This document shows, piece by piece, positions 10,837 to 20,719 of a stretch of DNA of 64,000 nucleotides (positions are counted from its first letter, which is position 1; the number at the start of each line of letters is the position of its first letter). The DNA lies in NCBI RefSeq assembly GCF_027172205.1, contig NC_070619.1, positions 8,048,459-8,112,458 of the forward strand, written 5' to 3'. The stretch is from Podarcis raffonei. Lineage: Eukaryota > Chordata > Lepidosauria > Squamata > Lacertidae. Both the position numbers and the translations under genes were made by a program. Below the pieces are notes generated by a model. The model was given only the letters and a program-made list of their open reading frames with translations, was not told where the DNA came from and made no database searches.

Positions 10837-11189
10837 GGGACGCGGGTGGCGCTGTGGGTTAAACCACAGAGCCTAGGACTTGCCAATCAGAAGGTCGGCG
10901 GTTCGAATCCTCGCAACGGGGTGAGCTCCTGTTGCTCTGTCCCTGCTCCTGCCAACCTAGCAGTTCGAAAGCACGTCAAAGTGCAAATAGATAATTAGGT
11001 ACCACACTGGCGGGAAGGTAAACAGTGTTTCTGTGCACTGCTCTGGTTCGCCAGAAGCGGCTTAGTCATGCTGGCCACACGACCCGGAAGCTGTACGCCG
11101 GCTCCCTTGGCCAGTAAAGCGAGATGAGCCCCGCAACCCCAGAGTCGGCCACGACTGGACCTAATGGTCAGGGGTCCCTTTACCTTTAA
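10837..11189 (+). mobile_element. Sauria-like SINE, full length
   Basis: tRNA-like head gggacgcgggtggcgctgtg, B box ggttcgaatcc, Bov-B-like tail gagtcggccacgactggacc, end tccctttaccttta. Target duplication AACAACCTTA flanks it. Confidence 0.93.
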
Positions 11190-11909
11190 CAACCTTAAAG
11201 AGGTTTACGAAAGGAAAAATGCAATGAAATTGTCAGATCAAAAGCAAAACAAAAACCAACAGCACACGGTTAAAAACAAGTATTTAAAACATTTTTTAAA
11301 AACCAGAAGATTGGAAAATGTTTATTGAATATGTGGGTGAAAACTCTGCACGTTTGAAAACGTTGGCCGCACTAAGATAAATTCAACAGTGTAAATAAGT
11401 TTTGATGGCTGTAACCATGGATCACCGAATGGTTTACTTTGAGCAAAATATGCAGGGATTTGTGTAAAACGAACCATGGGAAGAGAAGGGAAGTTGTTGA
11501 TATTTTAAGGTTGTTTAAATGAACGTCAATGTAAAACAGAAAAAATTAATAAAAAAAGCACATCAAGCGGAAAGCTATATGGTTAGGCTCTTACTTGCTG
11601 TGATGGACAATTTCCCTGGACAATTTCTATTTTTCTATTTCCCTGGTCGATTTTTGTGTGTGCAAAATTAAATAAAATGTGGAAAAAATTAAAAACATAT
11701 AAAACATTTTTTTTTAAAAAAAAACCCAAACAAAACCAAGATTAATTAAGACCCATGTCGACCTTGTACGTGGCGTTGCCTAAACAAAGATGTGTGTAGC
11801 AGACGCCAAAAGAAAAACAGCAACGGCCTGGGATCAAGTGGCAGGGAGTTCCAAAGTTGAAGACAGGTTTATGTGCTCAGATTCATTGCTCTTGCGTTTC
11901 CTCCAATAG
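11190..11909. other. AT-rich SSBP4 intron
   Basis: About 700 bp of A/T-rich unique-looking sequence. No gene or named repeat. Confidence 0.45.
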
Positions 11910-11979
11910 CCACCGGGGGGCGTGCCTGGACCCCAGCCTCCCATGTCCAGCGCGATGGACCCTGGGTCATGGGTGCAAG
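11910..11979 (+). CDS. SSBP4: SSBP4 exon: PPGGVPGPQ...DPGSWVQ
   Basis: Seventy nucleotides, phase 0 in and phase 1 out. Acceptor ctccaatag, donor gtgagt. Encodes PPGGVPGPQPPMSSAMDPGS followed by WVQ, corresponding to PPAGLPGSQPLLPGAMEPS in human SSBP4. The final base g joins the next exon to make Gly. Confidence 0.92.
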
Positions 11980-12221
11980 GTGAGTTGTGGGGTCGGGGGC
12001 GACGAAGTTCGCCTGGCAAATGGGTGGGGGGCTGTGGAAGAAGCTGGTTTTTGTCCCCAAGTCAGGCTCAGCGCAGTTGGCCTCCCCCTGTCCCCAACTT
12101 CCTGGGGGGGGGTGGCGGCATTCCAGGGGTTTGCACAAAAGATCCTCTGCAGAAGACGTTTGCTTTCTGTATGCCAAGCAAAATTCGGGCCCTCACTTCA
12201 AAAACAGACCCAATATTTATT

Positions 12222-12306
12222 AAAGGTAAAGGGACCCCTGACCATTAGGTCCAGTCGTGACCAACTCTGGGGTTGCGGCGCTCATCTCGCTTTACTGGCC
12301 GAGGAG
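12222..12306 (-). mobile_element. Sauria-like SINE 3' fragment
   Basis: Reverse of the SINE tail (aaaggtaaagggacccctga), broken off after about 85 bp. Confidence 0.8.
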
Positions 12307-12332
12307 ATGTGGAAGCTTTTGTAGAATTTGTA

Positions 12333-12931
12333 CAGTCATACCTTGGGTTATGGAACGCAGGTGGCGCTGTGGGTTAAACCACAGAGCCTAGGACTTGCTG
12401 ATCAGAAGGTCGGCGGTTCGAATCCCCACAATGACGGGGTGAGCTCCCATTGCTCGGTCCCTGCTCCTGCCAACCTAGCAGTTCCAAAGCACGTCAAAGT
12501 GCAAGTAGATAAGTAGGTACCGCTCCGGTGGGAAGGTAAACGGCGTTTCCGTACGCTGCTCTGGTTCGCCAGAAGCGGCTTAGTCCTGCTGGCCACATGA
12601 CCTGGAAGCTGTATGCCAGCTTCCTCGGCCAGTAAAACGAGATGAGCGCCGCAACCCCAGAGTCGGCCACAACTGGACCTAATGGTCAGGGGTCCCTTTA
12701 CCTCGGGTTACAGACGCTTCGGGTTGCGCGATTTCAGGTTGTGCACCGCGCCAAATCCAGAAGTTCTGGAACAGGTTACTTCCAGGTTTTGGCGCTTGCG
12801 CATGCACAGAAGCACTAAATCACGCTTTGCACATGCACAGAAGTGCTGAATCGAAACCTGCGCAGACGCGGCGCTGCGGGTTGCGGACTTGCTTCCCACA
12901 CGGATCACGTTCGCAACTCGAGCGTCCACTG
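12333..12931 (+). mobile_element. Tigger-like MITE split by a SINE
   Basis: Left end cagtcataccttgggtta at 12333, right end cgtccactg at 12931. The two halves are separated by the SINE at 12352-12703. Confidence 0.7.
12352..12703 (+). mobile_element. Sauria-like SINE inside MITE
   Basis: Near full length, from ggaacgcaggtggcgctgtg to gtccctttacct. Younger than the MITE it interrupts. Confidence 0.92.
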
Positions 12932-13209
12932 TACTCTTAAAATGGAAAGGGGACAAACCATCACAAGAGGTGTTGGAATTTTGGGAGGTCGGATAGTTAC
13001 AATGGATTGGTCTCAGGGGTGTGGGGTGAACTTTTTTATTCTTCTTTATCTATGATAATTACATTGTCAAAATAAAATAATAATAATAATAGAAAACAAA
13101 TACCAAAAAAACCAGACCTAAGCTTACGGATCTCATGAGGTTAGCAAGCAGGTTCTGTGTCGCTGCCTTAAGTGTCTTCTTGTTCCTTCTCTTCTCTCCT
13201 CCTCACTAG

Positions 13210-13277
13210 GGCACCCCTCCGTGGGTCCAGTGCAGCGCATGAGCCCCCCACGTGGCCTGACAGGGATGGCCCCACAG
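13210..13277 (+). CDS. SSBP4: SSBP4 exon: GHPSVGPVQRMSPPRGL...PQ
   Basis: Sixty-eight nucleotides, phase 1 in and 0 out; acceptor ctcactag, donor gtgagc. With the previous g it reads GHPSVGPVQRMSPPRG and LTGMAPQ. This is the conserved GHPSMGGPMQRVTPPRGM block of the SSBP family and one of the clearest identity markers. Confidence 0.94.
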
Positions 13278-13339
13278 GTGAGCAACCCCAAACTGACGCC
13301 CGGGGTCACCAAATGCCCAGAATTCGCATTGAGGTTCCT

Positions 13340-13652
13340 GGGTCTCTTTGAAGGTGTTGCTGACTGGTTGGGTGCTAGGAACCAGCTGGGTGATCCCCAA
13401 GGGAAGAAGGCTCAGAGCCCAGGGATTGCTGGTGGGACAACGACGAGTGGTTAGAGGGAGAAGACTGGGAGGAGCAGGTGTCAGAAGCTGGAGAGGCAAC
13501 AGGGCTTAGTGAGCGGGGAGAGTCTGTGCCAGAGAGCAGTTCAGAACTGGAGGCTGAAGCAGCAGAGGAGGGTGGCCAAGAGAACAGAGATGAAGAGTCC
13601 CGGGTGTCTTCTTCTGCTGCAACCAGCTGCCCTCCCTTCTGGTTCTCCCAGA
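13340..13652 (+). repeat. Unclassified repeat, copy 1 (interrupted at 13661)
   Basis: Ggctcagagcccagggattg and related stretches recur at 15005-15290. Treated as an old repeat, possibly LTR-type; not assigned. Confidence 0.4.
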
Positions 13653-13849
13653 ACCAGGATCATAGCTGTCAACTTACAGATTTGAAAATAAGGGACCAGC
13701 TGCCTCAAAAATAAGGGATCAGCAGTCAAAATAAGGGATTTGGGCTTAGCTTATACAGAAATCCGCCACTCCTGGAGCCATGCTGCTTTTGCTGCCACTG
13801 ACTGTGTTTTGCAGGGGGTTGGACTAGTTGATCCTAAGGGTCTACAACT

Positions 13850-14085
13850 CCGACCAAAGAAGAGTGGCAGACAAAACTGATGAACGACGTCCAGATGGCA
13901 AAGCTTACAGGCAGAATTAGAAACCAGGAAGAGGACCTCTTTAATAAAGAATGGGGAAAGTTTATCATTTAGTCGAAAAGCTATTGTCAAGAGTTACATA
14001 CATTGGTAGGATGGACAGAAAACTTGTAGTAAAAACTTGAACTACGGGTGGACAAATGATTTATAAAAATAGAGTTATGAAAGGG
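13850..14085 (+). mobile_element. L1 LINE ORF2 C-terminal fragment
   Basis: Encodes EEWQTKLMNDVQMAKLTGRI, parallel to EEWRMKLMEYAEMDKLTCKI of the L1 at 40833. Confidence 0.7.
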
Positions 14086-14129
14086 ATATAGAGGGGGGAA
14101 TCACTACATAAGATGCTGCACTGGTTGGA

Positions 14130-14540
14130 GGGGATGCTAAGCAGCACGTCGGGGCTGCCGTCGTCCTGGCGCGAGGAGTTCCATCGGCCCTTCCGTGTCC
14201 GAGAGGGAGGGAGGGAGGGAGAGAGACTCTCGCCCATGCCGCCTGTGAGCCCTGCATGAGACGGTTGCGGTGCCGCGGCGGCCGCTGAAGCGCCGCCATT
14301 CTGCGTCCATCCCCTCCTCTTCCTCCTCCCTCAGGCCGCCTCCTCAGCCTCCGCTGCCGCCTGCGGCTTCCCCTGGCAGCGCGGTGGAAGTCTCGCAAGA
14401 GAGGGACTGCCCGCCCGCCGCCACCCGTCTCCTCACGACGCTCCCCTGAGGAGGAAAAGGGAGAGACGGAGACGCGGCAGCTCATGCACGCGCTCTCTCT
14501 CGCGGCAGAGGACCCCTAGCCGCTGCTTCCCTCCCGAGCC
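14130..14540. other. CpG-rich block inside the transposon
   Basis: Dense CpG sequence with gccgcggcggccgctgaagc and GAG runs, unlike its surroundings. On the minus strand an ATGGCGGCG lies in a Kozak-like setting. It could be a captured promoter/first-exon fragment or element-owned sequence. No gene identified. Confidence 0.4.
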
Positions 14541-14753
14541 GGGCAAGCATGAAACCCGGGAAATTTAAGGGACATCATCAATAAGGGACAGCAGCGGGAA
14601 ATGGCGCTGGGATAAGGGAGTTTCCCGCCAAATAAGGGATGGTTGACAGCTATGACCAGGAGAGGCATGAAAAGGGCATAGGGGAGGTTGGCTTTCTGCA
14701 GGCATAGTCTCCGATTGCTTGAGGAAAGACCCAGGAGAGGAGGAGATTTAGGC

Positions 14754-14995
14754 CAGGGGTCAGCAAACTTTTCCAGCAGGGGGCTGGTCCACCGTCCCTC
14801 AGACCTTGTTGAGGGCCAGATTATATTTTGAGGGGGCAAACGAACAAATTCCTATGCCCCACAAGTAACCCAGAGATGCATTTTAAATCAAAGGACACAT
14901 TCTAAAAGCACACTGATTCCTGGACCGTCCGCAGGCTGGATTTGGAAGGCGATTGGGCCGGATCCGGCCCCTGGGCCTTAGTTTGCCTACCCATG
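14754..14995 (+). mobile_element. hAT-type MITE (CAGGGGTCAGCAAAC)
   Basis: Same family as 6421-6669. Exact 8-bp target duplication ATTTAGGC at 14746-14753 and 14996-15003. Confidence 0.88.
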
Positions 14996-15004
14996 ATTTA
15001 GGCA

Positions 15005-15290
15005 GTTGTCATGGACTGGTTAGATGCAGAAGAGGCAACCGGCTAGGGAACCCCCAGGGGAAGAAGGCTCAGAGCCCAGGGTGGAAGGATGGAACAACGA
15101 TGAGCGGTCAGAGGGAGAAGAGGGATCAGACTAGGAGAAGCAGTCAGAAGTGTTTTGTCCTCCTGCTGCAACCAGCCACCCTCCCTTCTGGTCTCCCAGA
15201 ACCAGGAGAGGCGTGAAAAGGGTGGAGGAAAGGTTGGCCGCATGCCGGCGCAGTCTCAGATTCCTGCGTGCGACCTCAGAAAGTAGTGAT
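15005..15290 (+). repeat. Unclassified repeat, copy 2
   Basis: Resembles 13340-13652 plus 14655-14745 in order. Old repeat, possibly LTR-type; family unknown. Confidence 0.4.
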
Positions 15291-15355
15291 ATTTCGATAG
15301 ATCTTCTTTCTTCCTTAAACACTCATTATGCCCCACCTTGGGCGCAAGATTTTAA

Positions 15356-15709
15356 GGGACACATGTGGCACTGTGGGTTAAACCACAGAGCCTAGGACTT
15401 GCCGATCAGAAGGTCGGCGGTTCGAATCCCCGCAATGATGGGGTGAGCGCCCGTTGCTCGGTCCCTGCTCCTGCCAACCTAACAGTTTGAAAGCACGTCA
15501 AAGTGCAAGTAGATAAATAGGTACCGCTCCGGCGGGAAGGTAAACGGCATTTCTGTGCGCTGCTCTGGTTCGCCAGAAGCGGCTTAGTCATGCCGGCCAC
15601 ATGACCCGGAAACTGTACGCCGGCTCCCTCGGCCAGTAAAGCGAGATGAGCGCTGCAACCCCAGAGTCGGCCACAACTGGACCTAATGGTCAGGGGTCCC
15701 TTTACCTTT
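15356..15709 (+). mobile_element. Sauria-like SINE, full length
   Basis: Gggacacatgtggcactgtg head to tttaccttta tail. Confidence 0.92.
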
Positions 15710-15718
15710 ATGTCCTCT

Positions 15719-15985
15719 TAGTTTTGCAGTCAATTTCAGCATAGTCCCATCAGTTTCGTAAGCCGCTCCTCCTCCGTTGGTAACCTTTCCGCTTCTGTGC
15801 GTAAAAAGTTCTGGCTGCTGTTGTCCCGTACATAAATAAACTCAGCTGTCCCAGAACCTCTGTCCAAATTATTCCTAGTAAAAAGGCTTCGGGTATTGGG
15901 GGGGTGGAGATTGCCAATATAAACACCCTTTTCCATTCATTATATATCATTTCCCGAAAGCCCTTCACCTTGTCTTGGGAACACA
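15719..15985 (-). mobile_element. L1 LINE ORF2 fragment
   Basis: Minus strand encodes VKGFREMIYNEWKR and PEAFLLGI, parallel to VKDFWEKIYNELKK and PEAFLLGL in the L1 at 821. Ends about 20 bp before SSBP4 exon 16006. Confidence 0.7.
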
Positions 15986-16005
15986 CCTCTTTTCTTACCC
16001 TCCAG

Positions 16006-16073
16006 AGTTACGGTGCTGTGATGAGACCCCCACAGGGATCCTTTGCAGGTCCTGGCATGCCGGCGATGAACAC
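16006..16073 (+). CDS. SSBP4: SSBP4 exon: SYGAVMRPP...GMPAMN
   Basis: Sixty-eight nucleotides, phase 0 in and 2 out; acceptor accctccag, donor gtgagg. Encodes SYGAVMRPPQGSFAGPGMPA then MN plus two bases, matching SYGGGMRPPPNSLAGPGLPAMN. An L1 fragment ends about 20 bp upstream of the exon. Confidence 0.93.
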
Positions 16074-16266
16074 GTGAGGAACCTTCGGGTTGCTTTGCTT
16101 TTTGGGGAGGGGGTAGACAGCAGGAAACTGGAAGCTCCTGCAGCCAATCGGAAGCCCCGGCGGACGTTCGGGTTCCAAATAATGTTTGCAAACCGGAAAC
16201 ACTCACTTCCGGGTTTGCGGCGTTCGAGAACCAAAACGTCCCGAGTTCCAAGACTGTATAATAAAT

Positions 16267-16527
16267 ACCGTATTTTTTGCTCTATAAGACTCACTTTTCC
16301 CCTCCTAAAAAGTAAGGGGAAATGTGTGTGCGTCTTACGGAGCGAATGCAGGCTGCGCAGCTATCCCAGGAGCCAGAACAGCAAGAGGGATTGCTGCTTT
16401 CACTGCGCAGCGATTCCTCTTGCTGTTCTGGCTTCTGAGATTCAGAATGTTTTTTTTCTTGTTTTCCTCCTCCCAAAACTAGGTGCGTCTTGTGGTCTGG
16501 TGCGTCTTATAGAGCGAAAAATACGGT
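16267..16527. mobile_element. MITE, ACCGTATTTTTCGCTCTATAAG family
   Basis: Terminal repeats accgtattttt...tataagac and gtcttata...aaaaatacggt; the interior has agccagaacagcaagaggga and its inverse. Superfamily not assigned. Six other copies in the window. Confidence 0.82.
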
Positions 16528-16529
16528 AA

Positions 16530-16960
16530 ATGTTCAGGCTGGCATTGCAACAGTCGCTCGCGGCTCAGGTGGCCTCAGTGGCCTGGAGTGCCTTTCATCG
16601 GCTTCGGCTGGTGGCCCAGCTACGCCCCTATCTGAACAGGGATAGCCTAACTACTGTCTATGCTCTGGTAACCTCAAGGTTAGATTACTGCAATGCGTTC
16701 TACGTAGGGCTGCCTCTGAAGACTGTTCAGAATCTTCAGCCGGTGCAGAATTCAGCGGCCGGCTCACTCACCGGGTGGCAGGACGGTTTGAGCACATTGC
16801 ACTGATCCCGGTCCGACTGCACTGGCTACCAATTAGTTTCCGGGCCCAATTCAAAGTGCTGGTTCTGACCTATAAAGCCTTAAATGACTCAGGACCGCAA
16901 TACCTCAAGGACCACCTCTTTCCTTTCTAACCAGGCTTTTAGTTGGTCTGGTTGACATCC
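16530..16960 (+). mobile_element. L2-like LINE fragment, third variant
   Basis: Encodes LDYCNAFYVGLPLKTVQNLQ and then the HITP-like region. Similar plan to the L2 copies but more diverged. Confidence 0.75.
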
Positions 16961-17030
16961 TATGCCCTTTTAAAATGTGGGGGTTTTTTGTGGGGAGGGG
17001 GCTGTTGGGTTGTTTTTATTTTTATTATAT

Positions 17031-17385
17031 GGGACATGGGTGGCTCTGTGGGTTAAACCACAGAGCCTAGGACTTGCCGATCAGAAGGTCGGCGGTTCGA
17101 ATCCCCACAATGACGGGGTGAGCTCCCGTTGCTTGGTCCCTGCTCCTGCCAACCTAGCAGTTCGAAAGCACGTCAAAGTGCAAGTAGACAAATAGGTACC
17201 GCTCCGGCGGGAAGGTAAACGGCGTTTCCGTGCGCTGCTCTGGTTCGCCAGAAGCGGCTTAGTCATGCTGGCCACATGACCCGGAAACTGTACGCCAGCT
17301 CCCTCGGCCAGTAAAGTGAGATGAGCACCGCAACCCCAGAGTCGGCCACGACTGGACCTAATGGTCAGGGGTCACTTTACCTTTA
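17031..17385 (+). mobile_element. Sauria-like SINE, full length
   Basis: Gggacatgggtggctctgtg to ctttaccttta, with TTTATT-A/C-TAT flanks. Confidence 0.92.
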
Positions 17386-17562
17386 TTCTATTCAAAGCGG
17401 CTCGCAGACGACAATAGAACATTGCAATGCAGCCTAAATGCAGCGTCGAATGCTCTGAACAAGCCCAGAAACAATCAAAAGTCCAAGGTGCTTCCGAAAA
17501 ATGGCTAAAATGATCAATAGAATATATCAATGTATATATTTTCTCTCTCTTCTTTTTTGCAG

Positions 17563-17608
17563 AGGTCCTGGAGTGCGAAGCCCCTGGCCAAATATGAATG
17601 CAAACTCG
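17563..17608 (+). CDS. SSBP4: SSBP4 small exon: GPGVRSPWPNMNANS
   Basis: Forty-six nucleotides, phase 2 in and 0 out, with a long pyrimidine tract before the ttttgcag acceptor and donor gtaact. Encodes T/GPGVRSPWPNMNANS, the family GPG-R-PW-N-NS segment. Confidence 0.92.
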
Positions 17609-17894
17609 GTAACTTAAAAAAAAAAATTAAAAACCCACCCCTGCCATAAAATTCTGAACTGCAGGATTCGTCCACTCTACTTGAACCCCACTTCCTAAGA
17701 CCTCACCAATGTGATTTCTCCTTACAGAGAAAGGCTTGTTTATATGTTAAACTGAGCCCTCATGCGTGCTTTCTCCACGGACATGTATATGGGTGTTTGC
17801 ACGAAAACTGTACCCTAGCCAGATGCACAAATATAGGGCAGGGGACACCTGGCTTGCTAGCAGTATATGTGAAAAGGATGTAAGGGGTCTTAAC

Positions 17895-17975
17895 TTAACA
17901 TGAGCCCGAAGTGTGATGCAGCAGCAAAAAAAGTGAATGCTATTCTAGGCTGCATTCACAGAAGTCTAGCGTCTA
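17895..17975 (+). mobile_element. CR1 LINE fragment
   Basis: Gtgtgatgcagcagcaaaaa and the following bases match the start of the long CR1 at 27563. Confidence 0.65.
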
Positions 17976-17984
17976 GAATCAGGT

Positions 17985-18165
17985 CAGAAAACTTTTTCAG
18001 CAGGGGGCCGGTCCACTGCCCCTCAGGCCTTGGGGGGGGCCGGATTATATTTTGAAAAGAAAAAAAAATAATGAATGAATTCCTATGGCACACAAATAAC
18101 CCAGAGATGCATTTTAAATAAAAACACACATTCTAATCATGTAAAAACACCAGGCAGGAGCAATC
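17985..18165 (+). mobile_element. hAT-type MITE, truncated
   Basis: Ctttttcagcagggggccgg and aataacccagagatgcattt match 6421-6669; the right end is missing. Confidence 0.7.
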
Positions 18166-18225
18166 TTATTTTTTGTTGCACCAGAGGGCAGGATTAGCGA
18201 TGGTTCAGTGCCTGAACTCCTATTA

Positions 18226-18470
18226 CAGTGGTACCTCGGGTTACATACGCTTCAGGTTACATACACTTCAGGTTACAGATTCCGCTAACCCAGAGATAGT
18301 ACCTCAGGTTAAGAACTTTGCTTCAGGATGAGAACAGAAATCGTGCTCCGGTGGCGCAGCAGCAGCAGCAGGAGGCTCCATTAGCTAAAGTGGTTCTTCA
18401 GGTTAAGAACAGTTTCAGGTTAAGAACGGACTTCCAGAACGAATTAAGTACTGAACCTGAGGTACCACTG
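18226..18470 (+). mobile_element. Tigger-like MITE
   Basis: Cagtggtacctcgggttaca to ctgaggtaccactg, flanked by TA. Ends 30 bp before the 36-nt SSBP4 exon. Confidence 0.85.
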
Positions 18471-18499
18471 TACATCCCTCTCTGTCTGGTTTCTTTCAG

Positions 18500-18535
18500 A
18501 TCCCGTATTCCTCCTCGTCTCCAGGCAGCTATGGG
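18500..18535 (+). CDS. SSBP4: SSBP4 micro-exon: IPYSSSSPGSYG
   Basis: Only 36 nt, phase 0 to 0. Acceptor ttctttcag, donor gtgagt. The twelve residues IPYSSSSPGSYG match the human SSBP4 IPYSSSSPGSY run; SSBP3 has IPYSSASPG here, so this favours SSBP4. A Tigger-like inverted-repeat element ends about 28 bp upstream. Confidence 0.93.
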
Positions 18536-18734
18536 GTGAGTTTCACGTGGGGTGGCGTGAGAATCTGGGGGCGCTGAGACCCCCCGTGCAAGGGGTGTTT
18601 GGGTTTCGGTGCAGCACGAGTCTGTGTGGGGACACCGACCGGTGGAGAGATCTCATGAAAACACTTCTGGGTTTCTGTTTATCTTCTAGACCCAGCCGAA
18701 CGCCACGGTCCTGTCTCTCTCTGCTTCCCCACAG

Positions 18735-18771
18735 GGCCCCCCTGGCACCCCCCTCCTGCCCAGCCCTGGAG
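18735..18771 (+). CDS. SSBP4: SSBP4 micro-exon: GPPGTPLLPSPG
   Basis: Thirty-seven nucleotides, phase 0 in and 1 out; acceptor ccccacag, donor gtgagt. Encodes GPPGTPLLPSPG plus one base, matching family GPPGTPIMPSPG. The longer GPPGGGG lead of mammals is shorter here. Confidence 0.92.
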
Positions 18772-18819
18772 GTGAGTTCTTTTTACACAGTCCAGAAGGA
18801 AAGTGATTGGTTCTCGGTT

Positions 18820-20008
18820 ACCGTATTTTTCGGTCTATAAGACGCACCAGACCACAAGACGCACCTAGTTTTTGGAGGAGGAAAACAAGAAAAAAAACAT
18901 TCTGAATCTCAGAAGCCAGAACAGCAAGAGGGATCGCTGCGCAGTGAAAGCAGCAATCCCTCTTGTATTATTGTACTGATCTTTATTACGGCCATTGGCC
19001 CATCACACGACAGTTTCCCATACCAACATAATGTACTTAAACCTCCAAATTTAAAACCGCCAAAACTTACAAAAAACAGACAAGAACCAAAGCAAAACAA
19101 AAACAAAAGACCAACATCATACATTACAATAAATTTGTAACATAAACATCGCCCTCTACTCATAAATTAGTAGAAGACATCAATGGTGAAATCACCTAAT
19201 TACATCCTAAAACATAGATCATAGTTTAGAGGGATTATCCGAGCCACACAGGAGTCTGTTTCTCTTCTTTAGGGATAGAACGCTGATCAAGAATCTGGCA
19301 ACCATGAGTGATCTTAGGGGGTCATCATCATTTAATAGATATCTCAGTTTGGCTTCATTCGTATCATCGGCAATTCCCTTTAGATATTGAGCAAGAAACT
19401 TGCTCCTGGCCGATGAGTGAAAAGCACAATCAAGAATTATGTGATGCAACGATTCCGGTGCCCCACAATTACAATCACATAAGAGCGATATCTGTCCATT
19501 GGAGAATCTATTTCTCAGCACATTCGATGGGAAGGTGTTGAATCTTGCCTTTACAAAGGCATATCTATGAGCCGAAGAAGTTAAGGAATTCAAATAGTTT
19601 GGGAGCCTTAAGAGGGGTAATAAACCAAGGTTTAGAGGTGAGCAGGTACCATTGCCCAAGACCATTTTCTGCTGCAAGTCCATCTCCTCTAGTTTACAGG
19701 TTACTGTTCTTTTAGCTGGAACTATATCCTGCTCTGGTAATTTGGATGGGGAGATTCCCATTGCCGTAATTTTCAGTTGTAAATTTTTTACCCATGGGCT
19801 CTGGAAATCATCTCTCCACATACATTGTATCAAGTACAAGTTTGGGAGATTGTGCCATAGAGATAACCAGTGACAAAGCAATCCCTCTTGCTGTTCTGGC
19901 TTCTGGGATAGCTGCGCAGCCTGCATTCGCTCCATAAGACGCACACACATTCCCCCTTACTTTTTAGGAGGGAAAAAGTGAGTCTTATAGAGCAAAAAAA
20001 TACAATAA
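18820..20008. mobile_element. ACCGTATTTTT-family MITE split by a LINE
   Basis: Left half 18820-18965 and right half 19877-20008; the insert between them carries a 14-bp target duplication. Confidence 0.8.
18966..19876 (-). mobile_element. Non-LTR retrotransposon 3' part inserted in MITE
   Basis: Flanked by AGCAATCCCTCTTG (18952-18965 and 19877-19890). The minus strand encodes CDCNCGAPESLHHIILDC, a Cys/His cluster of the kind found after LINE reverse transcriptases. Clade not assigned. Confidence 0.65.
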
Positions 20009-20031
20009 TTTACTTCTTGTCAGTACAGTCG

Positions 20032-20172
20032 TACCTCGGAAGTCGAACGGAATTCGTTCCGGAAGCCCGTTCGACTTCCAAAATGTTCAGAAACTGAGGC
20101 GCGGCTTCCGATAGGCTGCAGGAAACTCCTGCAGCCAATCAGAAGCCCCGTCGGATGTTCGGGTTCCTTTTT
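20032..20172 (+). mobile_element. Tigger-like MITE, truncated (GGAAGTCGAACG family)
   Basis: Cagtcgtacctcggaagtcg end after TA; interrupted near 20172 by A/T-rich sequence that looks like a LINE tail. Related interior at 16130-16258. Confidence 0.6.
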
Positions 20173-20305
20173 TGGGGGGAGGGTGTGAAAAAATTCTTTA
20201 TTGAAATTCATTAATGTTATGACAGATATATTCTTAGTTTAATTTAGAATGTTAATTTGACCTTCTAATTCCACTTAGATATCAGCTAAGCTAAAATCAT
20301 ATAAG

Positions 20306-20651
20306 GTAAAGGTAAAGAAGCCCCTGACCATTAGGTCCAGTCGGGGCCGACTCTGGGGTTGCGAATCCCCGCAATGACGGGGTGAGCTCCCGTTGCTCGG
20401 TCCCTGCTCCTGCCAACCTAGCAGTTCGAAAGCACACCAGTGCAAGTAGATAAATAGGTACCACTCCGGCGGGAAGGTAAACGGCGTTTCCGTGCACTGC
20501 TCTGGTTCACCAGAAGCGGCTTAGTCCTGCTGGCCACATGACCCGGAAGCTGGACGCCGGCTCCCTCGGCCAGTAAAGCGAGATGAGCGCCGCAACCCCA
20601 GAGTCGGCCACGACTGGACCTAATGGTCAGGGGTCCCTTTACCTTTACCTT
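20306..20651. mobile_element. Sauria-like SINE, head-to-head chimera
   Basis: 20306-20360 is a reversed SINE 3' end. From 20361 a plus-strand SINE starts at the B box region (cgaatccccgcaatgacggg) and runs to the normal tail. Confidence 0.8.
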
Positions 20652-20719
20652 ACCCTTTGAGACTTGCAGTCGAGTTTAAGAGCCCAACGGGGTCTCATCT
20701 CCCTCCCTTCTCTCCCCAG

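Larger units (their letters stand above)
13661..14654. mobile_element. 1-kb inverted-repeat DNA element carrying an L1 piece and a CpG-rich block
   Basis: Ends catagctgtcaac and gttgacagctatg are inverted, with flanks accaggat (13653-13660) and accaggag (14655-14662) giving a 7-8-bp target duplication. Ataaggga recurs near both ends. A 90-bp relative is at 52226-52315. The interior holds an L1 fragment and a CpG-rich segment at 14130-14540. Confidence 0.7.

Noticed and set aside
10860-10915. tRNA gene-like A and B boxes
   Set aside because: They are the tRNA-derived head of a SINE repeated about 21 times; no acceptor stem or mature tRNA end.
14075-14485. Minus-strand 136-codon frame in the CpG-rich block as a host gene
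   Set aside because: No homology, lies inside a transposon and overlaps simple GAG/GGAG runs; kept only as a possible captured fragment.
9000-15290. Calling the recurring ccaggagaggc-type segments a specific LTR family
   Set aside because: I can see shared blocks but no clear paired terminal repeats or internal genes, so the family was left unassigned.
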